In this document: one piece after another, positions 10,280-18,341 of the stretch | Layout of the letters: each line of letters begins with the position of its first letter | Position numbering within the stretch: position 1 is the first letter of the stretch | NCBI GenBank assembly: GCA_020851975.1 | Contig: JADZBS010000065.1 | Coordinates: forward strand, 1-50,976 | Source of the DNA: Gammaproteobacteria bacterium | GTDB lineage: Bacteria; Pseudomonadota; Gammaproteobacteria; Steroidobacterales; GCA-2729495 | Direction: 5' to 3' | Length of the DNA: 50,976 nucleotides | Position numbers and translations under genes: made by a program | Notes under the pieces: generated by a model | Databases searched by the model: none | What the model was told of the DNA's origin: nothing | What the model saw: the letters and a program-made list of their open reading frames with translations, nothing else

Positions 10280-10309
10280 GGCGCGGACCGGGTCGTGAAA
10301 AAGCGTTGA

Positions 10310-10330
10310 ATTATACCCGGAATGTCCGGG
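10310..10330 (-). promoter_or_regulatory. TATAAT hexamer abutting a perfect inverted repeat upstream of lepA
   Basis: On the minus strand a consensus -10 hexamer TATAAT (10310-10315) is preceded immediately by the perfect inverted repeat CCCGGA-CAT-TCCGGG (10316-10330). The hexamer 17 bases upstream is GGGGGT, so no normal -35 box is visible. The repeat could be an operator or a weak terminator hairpin for the upstream gene. A transcription start near 10303 would give lepA a leader of about 24 bases. Confidence 0.45.
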
Positions 10331-10357
10331 TGACCCCCGCCAACGACGGCGGCCCGG

Positions 10358-10600
10358 CTAGCCCGGCACACGCAGCCAGCGGGCGATGGCTTCGAGGTCG
10401 ACGGGCCAGGCGCCGATCATCTGCCCGTCGCCCAGCACTACCGGGATGCGCAGGCCATAGGCTGCACGCCAGTCCGGACGGGAGTCGACATCATGCACGC
10501 GCAGGGTCGCTCCGGCCGCGCGACACAGGGGCTCGATGTCGGCAAGCAGCCGGTCACAGAGATGGCAATCCGGACGGCCGAGCAGCACGAGTTCCTTCAT
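10358..10600 (-). CDS. glutaredoxin-like thioredoxin-fold protein
   Basis: An 80-residue single-domain protein with the redox motif CHLC (Cys12 and Cys15) after the first strand (KELVLLGRPDCHLC) and the cis-proline motif IPVVLGDG with Pro53, which defines a glutaredoxin/thioredoxin fold of the DUF836 type. There is no signal peptide, so it should be cytoplasmic. It sits 25 bases after rseB and before lepA, where Pseudomonas carries mucC and mucD. The redox partner is unknown. Confidence 0.8.
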   Translation of the reverse strand: MKELVLLGRPDCHLCDRLLADIEPLCRAAGATLRVHDVDSRPDWRAAYGLRIPVVLGDGQMIGAWPVDLEAIARWLRVPG

Positions 10601-10625
10601 GGGCGATCCGGCCGCCTGTTGCCGC

Positions 10626-11627
10626 TCAGCGGGCTGCCGGCCGGGCCGACTGGGCGATGATTTCCACGGTACGTGCCGGCACGGTACCGATGGCGGTCAC
10701 CATGCGACCCTCGACGATCGCCGTGAAGGCATTGGCCGACCCGATCTGCGACAGCCCTTCGGCCTGTTCCGAAGCCGCCACCGCCGGCTCCACGAACAGC
10801 GAGACTGTCGCCAGCCCGTCCGTATAAACCATGTGGCGCAGCGCCCCCACGCCGTCGGGACCGGAACGCGCCTGGCGCACGGTCAGCCGGAAGCCGGGTG
10901 GTACCTCGCGCGAGGCCCAGCCCTCGGGCGCAGTGGCCGCAGCACCGGGCGGGGCTGCTGCCGGCCGGCGCACGGCAAAGCTGTCGGCAGCAATGGTCGG
11001 GCGCACCAGCGCGCGCGACAGGTGCGCCGGCAGCGTGATCTGCGTGAACAGCACCTGCTCGAGCACGGTGCCCTGCTCGTCGACGAGCTGCGTCTTCAGC
11101 GGCATCGCCGTCACCCGGTCGAGCCACAGCCGGTAGCCATAGCGGTAGCCATCCTTGGGCCGGATGGCGACGCCGAGCGCGTCGCGCCCGGCAATCCGGT
11201 CACGCTCGCCGAACGCCACGTGGTAGAGCGTCGCATCGACCCCGGCCGGGCCCGGCAGGTGCCCACGCAGGGGGCTTTCGCTGGCGGCGGCCGGATCGCG
11301 CTTTTCGACCAGCACCGTGCGCTGATCGGGGAGGATGTAGGTCACCTCGTCGGCATTGCGGATGATCTCGCAGCTGCCGTCGTCGGCGGTGACGCGCTCG
11401 GTCTGCTGGCCATTCTCGACCCGGTGGACGATCGTGAGGACACTGGTGTCGCCGCCGAAGACGTGGACCAGCTCGCCTTCGTAGTTGAGGGTGTCGACCG
11501 CCTCGGTCATTCGCTCGAGCCACGCCCGCGGATCGCTGGCGGCGTGGGCAGGCAGGCAGGTGAACGCCGCAACGAGCGCGGTCGCCGCCGGGCCCCAATG
11601 CCGGGCCGGCACCCTGTCAGCGACCAT
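10626..11627 (-). CDS. rseB: sigma-E regulatory protein RseB/MucB
   Basis: Periplasmic protein that binds the RseA/MucA periplasmic domain and protects it from site-1 cleavage until envelope stress (mislocalised lipoproteins or LPS) releases it. The 333-residue product starts with a signal peptide (MVADRVPARHWGPAATALVA continuing to a likely AHA cleavage near residue 29), followed by a MucB/RseB N-terminal lipoprotein-like domain (DTLNYEGELVHV, then SVLTIVHRVENG) and the C-terminal domain (GFRLTVRQ, HMVYTDGLATVSLFVE). The ATG at 11627 overlaps the rseA end by 11 bases. The gene belongs to the rpoE-rseA-rseB operon. Confidence 0.93.
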   Translation of the reverse strand: MVADRVPARHWGPAATALVAAFTCLPAHAASDPRAWLERMTEAVDTLNYEGELVHVFGGDTSVLTIVHRVENGQQTERVTADDGSCEIIRNADEVTYILPDQRTVLVEKRDPAAASESPLRGHLPGPAGVDATLYHVAFGERDRIAGRDALGVAIRPKDGYRYGYRLWLDRVTAMPLKTQLVDEQGTVLEQVLFTQITLPAHLSRALVRPTIAADSFAVRRPAAAPPGAAATAPEGWASREVPPGFRLTVRQARSGPDGVGALRHMVYTDGLATVSLFVEPAVAASEQAEGLSQIGSANAFTAIVEGRMVTAIGTVPARTVEIIAQSARPAAR

Positions 11628-12216
11628 CCGGAGCACTGACCGGTTGCCGCCAGGCTGCGCGCTCGGCGCGGGCCGACACCAGGTGCGAGTCCAGGCTCGC
11701 CCGCGAGAGCTGGTTCGCGTATTCACCGTGCATCACGAGGTAGCCGGTGAGGCGGGCAGCGGCCCGCGGATCGACACGATGACTGGCCGTGAACCGCACG
11801 GGTTCCACGCCGATGCCGGGCAGGCCGGCGACGTAGGGCGCAGGCGCCTCGGGAACCGGGTCATCCCGCCAGATGTCCGGCCCGCCCACCAGCAGCGCGG
11901 CGAGCGCGGCGGCAGCCGCCATGCCGCCCATCATCCAGCCACGGCGCGACGGCACCGGGCCCTGCGTTGCGACCGCCGGCGGCACCGGTGCGGACGTGGC
12001 CTGGTCGGCCAGCCTCGATCGCACCCGCTCGGCCAGGCTGAGCGCTCCGGGATCGGCCCGGCCGCTGCGCAGGCACTCGCCGATCAGGGCATAGCGCGCC
12101 AGCAGGTGGCGGCGTGCGGGCTCCCGGTCGAGGCGGCGCAGCAGGAGCTCGAGTTCGGCCTCCGGCAACTCGCCGTCCAGGAACGCGGACAACTGCTCTT
12201 CGATGCTGTGTGTCAT
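11617..12216 (-). CDS. rseA: anti-sigma-E factor RseA/MucA
   Basis: Inner-membrane anti-sigma factor that holds sigma-E inactive until proteolysis by DegS and RseP. The 199-residue protein has a cytoplasmic anti-sigma domain (about 1-75, MTHSIEEQLSAFLDGELPEA), an Ala/Pro linker, one transmembrane segment (about 94-112) and a periplasmic domain. Its start overlaps the rpoE stop as ATGA, coupling sigma and anti-sigma synthesis. The matching site-2 protease RseP is encoded near 44 kb in this window; no DegS is seen. Confidence 0.93.
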   Translation of the reverse strand: MTHSIEEQLSAFLDGELPEAELELLLRRLDREPARRHLLARYALIGECLRSGRADPGALSLAERVRSRLADQATSAPVPPAVATQGPVPSRRGWMMGGMAAAAALAALLVGGPDIWRDDPVPEAPAPYVAGLPGIGVEPVRFTASHRVDPRAAARLTGYLVMHGEYANQLSRASLDSHLVSARAERAAWRQPVSAPDGR

Positions 12217-12809
12217 GGCTTGCTCACGCTTCCGGGACCGGAAAGTGCCGCGATGCTGCGGTCGATCGCCTCGCGGGCGCGGAAGATCCGCGAACGCACG
12301 GTGCCGACCGGGCAATCCATCGCCTGGGCGATTTCCTCGTAACTCAGGCCGTCGATCTCGCGCAACATGATGGCGCCGCGCAGCTCCTCCGGCAAAGCGG
12401 CCATCGCCGCGATCACCGTCCGGGCGAGCTCGTCCTGCAGGACGAGGCCCTCGGGCGACTCCTCGTCGCGCAACCGGGCGCTGATGTCATAATGCTCCCC
12501 GGCTTCCGGGTCCTGGTCGATGCTGACCGGCCGGCGCTGCAGGGTCACGAGGTGGTTCTTGGCCGTGTTGATGGCGATCCGATAGAGCCAGGTATAGAAG
12601 GCACTGTCGCCGCGAAACGACGGCAATGCCCGGTACGCCTTGATGAAGGCTTCCTGGGCGACATCCTGGGCTTCTGCGGGGTCGTGCACGTAGCGCATGA
12701 TCAGCTTGAGTATCCGCTGCTGGTAGCGCAGGACCAGCAGATCGTACGCATGCCGACTGCCCTGCTGAACGCGCTCGACGAGCGCCTGATCACTGGTCTG
12801 CTCAGCCAT
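12213..12809 (-). CDS. rpoE: RNA polymerase sigma-E factor (AlgU/RpoE, ECF family)
   Basis: Extracytoplasmic-function sigma factor directing the envelope stress response. The 198 residues cover region 2 (RYVHDPAEAQDVAQEAFIKA at 39-58, then GDSAFYTWLYRIAINTAKNH) and region 4 (SYEEIAQAMDCPVGTVRSRI). The sequence is close to AlgU/RpoE of other gammaproteobacteria. A sigma-E-type promoter about 42 bases upstream indicates autoregulation. rseA and rseB follow with overlaps. Confidence 0.97.
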   Translation of the reverse strand: MAEQTSDQALVERVQQGSRHAYDLLVLRYQQRILKLIMRYVHDPAEAQDVAQEAFIKAYRALPSFRGDSAFYTWLYRIAINTAKNHLVTLQRRPVSIDQDPEAGEHYDISARLRDEESPEGLVLQDELARTVIAAMAALPEELRGAIMLREIDGLSYEEIAQAMDCPVGTVRSRIFRAREAIDRSIAALSGPGSVSKP

Positions 12810-12850
12810 GCGTCCCTGGCCCCGTCGAGCCTGCGGGTCGCATCACGGCG

Positions 12851-12877
12851 GTAGACTGCGTCCCGCATCGAAAGTTC
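12851..12877 (-). promoter_or_regulatory. sigma-E-type promoter of rpoE-rseA-rseB
   Basis: Minus-strand GAACTT (12872-12877) is followed after exactly 16 bases by TCTAC (12851-12855). The known consensus for sigma-E/AlgU is GAACTT, 16-17 bases, then TCTGA or TCTAA. Transcription should start near 12845, giving rpoE a leader of about 35 bases. Position directly before rpoE supports positive autoregulation. Confidence 0.75.
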
Positions 12878-12946
12878 TGGAAATCCGTCACGGCTCCCCG
12901 GTCGGGCACTCACGCCGCTGGTGCGGCGCAGCGCCTGGCGCACATT

Positions 12947-13378
12947 CTACGCCAACGCCAGCCGGGTCCGCAGGCGGCGCACCGTGACGGGGTCGAGGGT
13001 CCTCGCACCCACCCAGGCGCGGCGACATCTCCCATCCCCGCAGCGCCATTCGAACGCCATCACCGGCCCGTGGGCCAGGCCCCAGACATGGCGCAGCTGC
13101 GCCGCGTGCCGGCGATCGTCGGCGAGTTCGAGCTGCCAGTCTCCGCCCGGCATCCACACGGCCCGCCGCACCCGGCTGCCGGTGGGCGCACCGATCCGGT
13201 GCAGCCCGAGCGCGAGTCGCGCCACCACGCCGAGCACGAGCAACACGCGTGCGAGCGGCGGCAACGCCGTGGCAGCGAGGACGGTGCCGGCCAGTACACC
13301 GAGCAGCCCGGCCCAGATGGCCGGCCAGGGGCTGTAGCCGATCCCGAACTCGACCGGTTCAGCCTGCCGTCCGCGCAA
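12947..13378 (-). CDS. cptA: YgfX/CptA-family small membrane protein
   Basis: A 143-residue protein with two adjacent hydrophobic segments (about 16-36 and 40-58) followed by a soluble basic domain with WQLELADDRRH and FEWRCGDGRCRR. This layout and its place directly after sdhE match YgfX/CptA, reported in E. coli as the partner of SdhE (YgfY/CptB) and proposed to affect the cytoskeleton. The assigned start is TTG at 13378, overlapping the end of sdhE by 20 bases. Sequence conservation in this family is low, so the name rests partly on context. Confidence 0.72.
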   Translation of the reverse strand: MRGRQAEPVEFGIGYSPWPAIWAGLLGVLAGTVLAATALPPLARVLLVLGVVARLALGLHRIGAPTGSRVRRAVWMPGGDWQLELADDRRHAAQLRHVWGLAHGPVMAFEWRCGDGRCRRAWVGARTLDPVTVRRLRTRLALA

Positions 13379-13610
13379 GAATCCTGCTCACGATCGCGTC
13401 CATGACGGGATCATCGCTGCGCCCCTGCCCCGTGAGCAAGGCGAGAATCTCGGGATCGGGCAGGCCGAGCAGGTTCTCGAAGGCCGCACGCTCGCCCGGC
13501 GTGAGCCGCGCGTAGTCCTCGTCGACGAAACGCATCAGCAGCGCGTCGAGTTCGCGCATCCCGCGCCGGCAACGCCAGCGCAGCCGGCGCAGGTCCGCAT
13601 CGTCCGTCAT
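13359..13610 (-). CDS. sdhE: FAD assembly factor SdhE
   Basis: Small protein (83 residues) that promotes covalent attachment of FAD to the succinate dehydrogenase flavoprotein. The signature RGMRELD (RGxxExD pattern) is present near residues 16-22, followed by the compact helical domain (FVDEDYARLTPGE). The ATG at 13610 is preferred to a TTG three codons upstream. It lies just after sdhB, so it is produced with the enzyme it matures. Confidence 0.93.
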   Translation of the reverse strand: MTDDADLRRLRWRCRRGMRELDALLMRFVDEDYARLTPGERAAFENLLGLPDPEILALLTGQGRSDDPVMDAIVSRILARTAG

Positions 13611-13644
13611 GGCCGGCAACCGGCAGGATGCGCAGTGGCGCGCC

Positions 13645-14427
13645 TCAGAGCTTGCGCTCGGCGATCATCTGCTTGATGCCGGCGATGGCGCGCGCCGGAT
13701 TCAGCCCCTTCGGGCAGGTCATCGTGCAGTTCATGATCGTGTGGCAGCGGTAGAGGCGGAACGGGTCCTCGAGATCATCGAGCCGTTCGCCGGTGGCCTC
13801 GTCGCGGCTGTCGACCAGCCAGCGATAGGCGGCCAGCAGCGTCGCCGGCCCGAGGTAGCGATCGCTGTTCCACCAGTAGCTCGGACAGCTCGTCGAGCAG
13901 CAGGCGCACAGGATGCAGGCCGAGGGCATGTCGATGCGCTCCTGCTCCGCCTTCGACTGCAGGCGCTCGCGGTCCGGCGGCGCCGGCGTGCGCGTCTGCA
14001 GCCAGGGTTTGATCGAGGCGTACTGGGCGTAGAAATTGGTCAGGTCGGGCACCAGGTCCTTCACCACCGCCATGTGCGGCAGCGGGTAGATGCGCACGTC
14101 GCCGCCGATGTCGCCGATGGCCTGCGTGCAGGCGAGCGTGTTGCCACCATCGATGTTCATGGCGCAGGAACCGCAGATGCCCTCGCGGCAGGAACGGCGG
14201 AACGTGAGCGTGGCGTCGACCTCGTTCTTGATCTTGATCAGCGCGTCGAGGACCATCGGCCCGCACCTGTCGAGGTCGACCTCGTAGGTGTCCAGGCGCG
14301 GATTGCCGCCGCCATCCGGGTCGTAGCGGTAGATCCGGAAGCGGCGTACGCGCGTCGCTCCCGCCGGTGCCTTGTGCTCACGGCCCGGCTGAACGCGGGA
14401 ATTTGCTGGCAGCCTGAACTCGGCCAT
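13645..14427 (-). CDS. sdhB: succinate dehydrogenase iron-sulfur subunit SdhB
   Basis: Electron-transfer subunit of complex II. The 260-residue protein has the N-terminal [2Fe-2S] ferredoxin domain with [17 protein letters not shown] and TLAC, and the C-terminal domain with [16 protein letters not shown] and [14 protein letters not shown], which ligate the [4Fe-4S] and [3Fe-4S] clusters. All cluster cysteines are intact. It follows sdhA by 25 bases in the order sdhCDAB. Confidence 0.97.
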   Translation of the reverse strand: MAEFRLPANSRVQPGREHKAPAGATRVRRFRIYRYDPDGGGNPRLDTYEVDLDRCGPMVLDALIKIKNEVDATLTFRRSCREGICGSCAMNIDGGNTLACTQAIGDIGGDVRIYPLPHMAVVKDLVPDLTNFYAQYASIKPWLQTRTPAPPDRERLQSKAEQERIDMPSACILCACCSTSCPSYWWNSDRYLGPATLLAAYRWLVDSRDEATGERLDDLEDPFRLYRCHTIMNCTMTCPKGLNPARAIAGIKQMIAERKL

Positions 14428-14452
14428 CTCGGGACCTCGCCTGTCGTTGCTC

Positions 14453-16240
14453 TCAGTACACGCGCGCCTTGGGCGGAACCGGCTCCACCTCGCGCGTCAG
14501 GGTCTGCAGGTGCACCGGACGGTAGTCGATGCGCACCCGGCCGTCGGCGGCAACCCAGATGAGCGAGTGCTTCATCCAGTTGACGTCGTCGCGCTGGGCA
14601 AAGTCCTCGCGCGCGTGCGCGCCGCGACTCTCCTCGCGGTTGGCCGCCGCGGTGATCGTGGCCATCGCCTGGCAGAGCAGATTCTCCAGCTCGAGCGTCT
14701 CCACCAGGTCGGTGTTCCACACCAGCCCGCGGTCGCTGACCCGCACGTCGGCGAATGAAGCGAAGGTGCGGGCCAGCTTCTCCACGCCTTCGCGCAGCGA
14801 CTCGCCCGTGCGGAACACGGCCGCATGGCCCGGCATGACCTTCTGCATCTCCAGCCGGATCTCGGCCGTCGGCCGGCTGCCGCTGGCCCGGCGCAGGCGG
14901 TCGAGCCGCGCCACCGCGGCCTCGCCGGCCGTCGCCGGCAGCGGCCGCGGCCGGCCCACGCCGCGCAGCATCTCTGCGCAGCGGTGTGCCGCGGCGCGAC
15001 CGAACACCACGAGGTCGAGCAGCGAGTTGGAGCCGAGGCGATTGGCGCCATGCACGGACACGCAGGCGGCCTCGCCCACGGCCATCAGGCCCGGCACGAC
15101 CGTGTCGGGATTGCCGTCGGCGAGTGTCAGCACCTCGCCGTGGTAGTTCGTCGGGATGCCGCCCATGTTGTAGTGCACGGTCGGCAGCACCGGAATCGGC
15201 TCGCGCGTGACGTCCACGCCGGCGAAGATGCGCGCTGTTTCGGCGATGCCGGGCAGCCGCTCGTGGATCACGTCCGGGCCGAGGTGTTCGAGGTGCAGGT
15301 GGATGTGATCGGCTTCCGGCCCGACGCCGCGGCCTTCGCGGATCTCCACCGTCATCGAGCGGCTGACGACGTCGCGCGAGGCCAGATCCTTGGCGTTCGG
15401 CGCATAGCGCTCCATGAAGCGCTCGCCGCGGGAGTTGGTGAGATAGCCACCCTCGCCGCGTGCCCCCTCGGTGATGAGGCAGCCGGAGCCATAGATGCCG
15501 GTCGGGTGGAACTGCACGAACTCCATGTCCTGCAGCGGCAGCCCGGCGCGCAGCACCATGGCGTTGCCGTCGCCGGTACAGGTGTGCGCCGAGGTGCAGG
15601 AGAAGTAGGCGCGGCCGTAGCCACCGGTGGCGAGGATCACCCGGTGCGCGCGAAAGCGGTGCAGCCGCCCGGTCGCCATCTCGAGCGCGACCACGCCCCG
15701 ACACGCGCCATCCTCCATGATCAGGTCGATGGCGAAGAACTCGACGAAGAACGTCGCGTTGTGCTTCAGCGACTGCTGGTACAGCGTGTGCAGCATCGCG
15801 TGGCCGGTCCGGTCGGCCGCCGCGCAGGTGCGTTGCGCCGTGCCCTTGCCGAATTGCGTGGTCATGCCGCCGAAGGGCCGCTGGTAGATGCGCCCGTCCT
15901 CGGTCCGGGAGAACGGCACGCCGTAGTGCTCGAGCTCGATGACCGCCTGCGGCGCCTCCTTGCACATGTACTCGATGGCGTCCTGGTCACCGAGCCAGTC
16001 CGAGCCCTTGACGGTGTCGTACATGTGCCAGCGCCAGTCGTCCTCGCCCATGTTGCCGAGTGCCGCGCTGATGCCGCCCTGCGCCGCCACCGTGTGGCTG
16101 CGGGTCGGGAAGACCTTGGTGATGCAGGCCGTGGACAGCCCGGCCTCGACGAGCCCGAACGTGGCGCGCAGGCCCGCGCCGCCGGCGCCGACCACCACGA
16201 CGTCGTAGCTGTGGTCGGTGAAGGCGTACTCGCCGCTCAT
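14453..16240 (-). CDS. sdhA: succinate dehydrogenase flavoprotein subunit SdhA
   Basis: Catalytic subunit of complex II, oxidising succinate to fumarate. The 595-residue protein shows the FAD-binding GAGGAG (18-23), the motif [17 protein letters not shown] (47-63) whose His49 is the expected covalent FAD site, and the active-site region [20 protein letters not shown]. The C-terminal end [13 protein letters not shown] fits SdhA. Its start overlaps the sdhD stop as ATGA. Confidence 0.98.
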   Translation of the reverse strand: MSGEYAFTDHSYDVVVVGAGGAGLRATFGLVEAGLSTACITKVFPTRSHTVAAQGGISAALGNMGEDDWRWHMYDTVKGSDWLGDQDAIEYMCKEAPQAVIELEHYGVPFSRTEDGRIYQRPFGGMTTQFGKGTAQRTCAAADRTGHAMLHTLYQQSLKHNATFFVEFFAIDLIMEDGACRGVVALEMATGRLHRFRAHRVILATGGYGRAYFSCTSAHTCTGDGNAMVLRAGLPLQDMEFVQFHPTGIYGSGCLITEGARGEGGYLTNSRGERFMERYAPNAKDLASRDVVSRSMTVEIREGRGVGPEADHIHLHLEHLGPDVIHERLPGIAETARIFAGVDVTREPIPVLPTVHYNMGGIPTNYHGEVLTLADGNPDTVVPGLMAVGEAACVSVHGANRLGSNSLLDLVVFGRAAAHRCAEMLRGVGRPRPLPATAGEAAVARLDRLRRASGSRPTAEIRLEMQKVMPGHAAVFRTGESLREGVEKLARTFASFADVRVSDRGLVWNTDLVETLELENLLCQAMATITAAANREESRGAHAREDFAQRDDVNWMKHSLIWVAADGRVRIDYRPVHLQTLTREVEPVPPKARVY

Positions 16241-16623
16241 GCCTGGCCTCCCACGGACAGCGTCACCACCGAATAGACGCCCGCCACGGCGAGCGCCACG
16301 TGCAGGAAGCGGTTGACCACGAGGGCGCTGACCTTCGCCGGCGCCTCATGGACGTAGTCCTCGATGACCACCTGCACCCCGAGGCTGGAGTGATAGAGGA
16401 GCGTGATCAGGAAGAGGATGAGCAGGATCGCATGCCGCGGCTCACCCACCCAGGCTGCCACCGCCCAGTAATCCGTGCTGGCGAGCCCGAGCAGGCTCAC
16501 CGCGAACCAGAGGCCGAGCAGGACCAGCGCGCCGGCCGACAGCCGCTGGCCCCACCAGTGGCCGAAGCCGGACTTCGCCGAGCCGAGACCGAGCGCGCGG
16601 CCAAGGGGTGATCGCAATGCCAT
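16237..16623 (-). CDS. sdhD: succinate dehydrogenase membrane anchor subunit SdhD
   Basis: Membrane anchor of complex II. The 128-residue protein has three hydrophobic segments (about 27-48, 62-84, 104-122), with the heme-region motif [17 protein letters not shown] in the second. It lies three bases after sdhC and overlaps sdhA. It contributes to the quinone and heme b sites with SdhC. Confidence 0.93.
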   Translation of the reverse strand: MALRSPLGRALGLGSAKSGFGHWWGQRLSAGALVLLGLWFAVSLLGLASTDYWAVAAWVGEPRHAILLILFLITLLYHSSLGVQVVIEDYVHEAPAKVSALVVNRFLHVALAVAGVYSVVTLSVGGQA

Positions 16624-16626
16624 GAT

Positions 16627-17019
16627 TCAACTCCCGTTGCCGATCGCCACGACCAGCCAGAACACGACCGTGAGCAGCACGGCCGCTGCCACCACGGCGA
16701 ACCCGCTCGCCCGCGCCTGGGAAATCCCGAACCCATAGCCGGCATCCCAGCACAGATGCCGGATGCCGTTGCACAGGTGATAGAAGAAACAGAAGGTCCA
16801 GCCGACGAGCGCGAGCACGCCGGGCGGCGACCGGAGCACGCCCACCACACCGAGGTAGGCATCCGGACCGCCGGCCGTGGCCACCAGCCAGGCGGTGAAC
16901 ACGACGGCACCTGCCGAGAGCATCACGCCGGTGAGGCGGTGGACGATGGACAGGGTATTGCTCACCTGCCAGCGATACACGCCGAGATGAGGCGACAAGG
17001 GCCGGTCTGGTTGGGTCAT
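16627..17019 (-). CDS. sdhC: succinate dehydrogenase cytochrome b556 subunit SdhC
   Basis: Membrane anchor of complex II carrying heme b. The 130-residue protein has the family motif RPLSPHLGVYRWQVSNTLSI, then SIVHRLTGV, three hydrophobic segments, and FYHLCNGIRHLCWDAG with the expected heme-ligand His. The start at 17019 (MTQPDRP) is chosen over one twelve codons upstream because GGAG lies at a good distance before it. It is the first gene of sdhCDAB-sdhE-cptA. Confidence 0.95.
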   Translation of the reverse strand: MTQPDRPLSPHLGVYRWQVSNTLSIVHRLTGVMLSAGAVVFTAWLVATAGGPDAYLGVVGVLRSPPGVLALVGWTFCFFYHLCNGIRHLCWDAGYGFGISQARASGFAVVAAAVLLTVVFWLVVAIGNGS

Positions 17020-17393
17020 CGCCCGCTCACTCCTGCATTCCTTCGCACCGCGCAAACACTCACGCCCGGGTGCAGCGCCGGCCGCACCCAGGCGGCGCCG
17101 AATACCCGGACGATCAGCACCAGGCAGCCTGTCAGCAGCAACCCCGCATCAGAAGTCGATGCAGCGACCGCGTCGTTCCCAGTCTCCGTAACGCGTCGGT
17201 TCGGGACCCTGCGGCCCACCCACTTCACGGGGCTGTGGCGCCGTGCAACCAGCGGGTGCCTCGCCCACTGCGGCCGTGCGCCTGGCCACAGGCGTGGACT
17301 CCTGCGCCCCGGACGAATCCTGCGGTAGCGGGTGTCCAGCTGCTGACATGCAAAAAAGTGTGCCAGAATGCGGCCGGATTTTCACCACGGTCC
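17020..17393. other. divergent intergenic region between sdhC and ygfZ
   Basis: About 370 bases separate the two divergent starts. The region must hold the sdh operon promoter, but I find no convincing -35/-10 pair for it. A minus-strand open frame (17016-17228, 70 codons, GTG start, one hydrophobic stretch) overlaps the sdhC start but has no ribosome-binding site and no recognisable similarity. On the plus strand CTGACA (17343-17348) and CAGAAT (17364-17369), 15 bases apart, are a weak candidate promoter for ygfZ. Confidence 0.5.
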
Positions 17394-18326
17394 GTGCTGC
17401 TGCCTCCCGGAATCGACAGTTCCAACCCACGCTGGCGCTGCGTGCCGCTCGACCACCTGCGTCTGCTGCGCGTGGGCGGCGCCGATCGCGGCAGCTTCCT
17501 CCAGGGCCAGCTGACGCAGGATCTGCGCACCATCACGCCGACCCGCAGCGCGCCATCTGGCTGGACCAATGCGCAGGGACGCCTGCTGCTGGTCGGGCAA
17601 CTGTTCGCCTGGGATGATGCTTGCTGGTTGACCGCGCCCGCGTCAGGCGCCGAGGCCCTCGCGCGCCGCCTGCGCCAGTTCGTGCTGCGCGCCCGCGTGA
17701 CGGTGGACCTCGCCCCGACGCCGCCGCGTGGGCTGCTCGCGGCCGCGGACGCGGGCATCGACGCCCCTGACGTCCTGCCACCCGAGCCCCTCGCCTGCCG
17801 CACCGGCGCCGGCTGGTGCGTCCTGCGCGTCGCCGGCGACGGCGCACGCCTCATCGTCCTCGGCGAGCCGCCGGCTCTTGCCGCCGGGCCAGCGATGACG
17901 CCGGCCGACAGCGGCGCCTGGCTGCTTGCCGACGTCCGCGCCGGCCTGCCCGCCATCGACCCCGCCAACGAGGCTGCCTTCGTGCCGCAGATGGTCAACC
18001 TCGACCTCCTCGGCGGCGTGCACTTCGCCAAGGGCTGCTACAGCGGCCAGGAGATCATCAACCGCACGCGCCACCTCGGGCGGATCAAGCGGCGCATGCT
18101 GCGCTTCGGGTGCGAGGCTGCTGCCACGCCGCCGCCCGGAGCGGCGATCCATGGCGCGGCGGGCGAAGCGGGCCGTGTGGTCACGGCAGCAGCCGCGCCG
18201 CGCGGCTGCGAACTGCTGGCGGTCACGCAGCTCGAGGCGCTGGCCGGACCGTTATTCGCCGACGCCGGCCGGCGCTGGCCGCTCACGCAGCTCCCGCTGC
18301 CCTACGCCATCCCCGAACTCGCCTGA
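17394..18326 (+). CDS. ygfZ: folate-binding protein YgfZ (GcvT-like)
   Basis: Tetrahydrofolate-dependent protein that helps build or repair certain iron-sulfur enzymes. The signature KGCYSGQEI (about residues 213-221) is intact, and the N-terminal PLDHLRLLRVGGADRGSFLQ matches the family start. No ATG is available; I chose GTG at 17394 (310 residues), while GTG at 17358 would add 12 residues and bring it near the usual 320-330. It faces away from sdhCDAB, whose SdhB carries three iron-sulfur clusters, a sensible functional neighbour. It converges on lysS with only 15 bases between stops. Confidence 0.88.
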   Translation: MLLPPGIDSSNPRWRCVPLDHLRLLRVGGADRGSFLQGQLTQDLRTITPTRSAPSGWTNAQGRLLLVGQLFAWDDACWLTAPASGAEALARRLRQFVLRARVTVDLAPTPPRGLLAAADAGIDAPDVLPPEPLACRTGAGWCVLRVAGDGARLIVLGEPPALAAGPAMTPADSGAWLLADVRAGLPAIDPANEAAFVPQMVNLDLLGGVHFAKGCYSGQEIINRTRHLGRIKRRMLRFGCEAAATPPPGAAIHGAAGEAGRVVTAAAAPRGCELLAVTQLEALAGPLFADAGRRWPLTQLPLPYAIPELA

Positions 18327-18341
18327 CCGCCCGGGCGGGCC

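Noticed and set aside
17016-17228. 70-codon minus-strand frame upstream of sdhC with a hydrophobic stretch and a GTGA/ATGA-like overlap
   Set aside because: GTG start without a ribosome-binding site and no family similarity; more likely part of the sdhC upstream region. Conservation in relatives would be needed to accept it.
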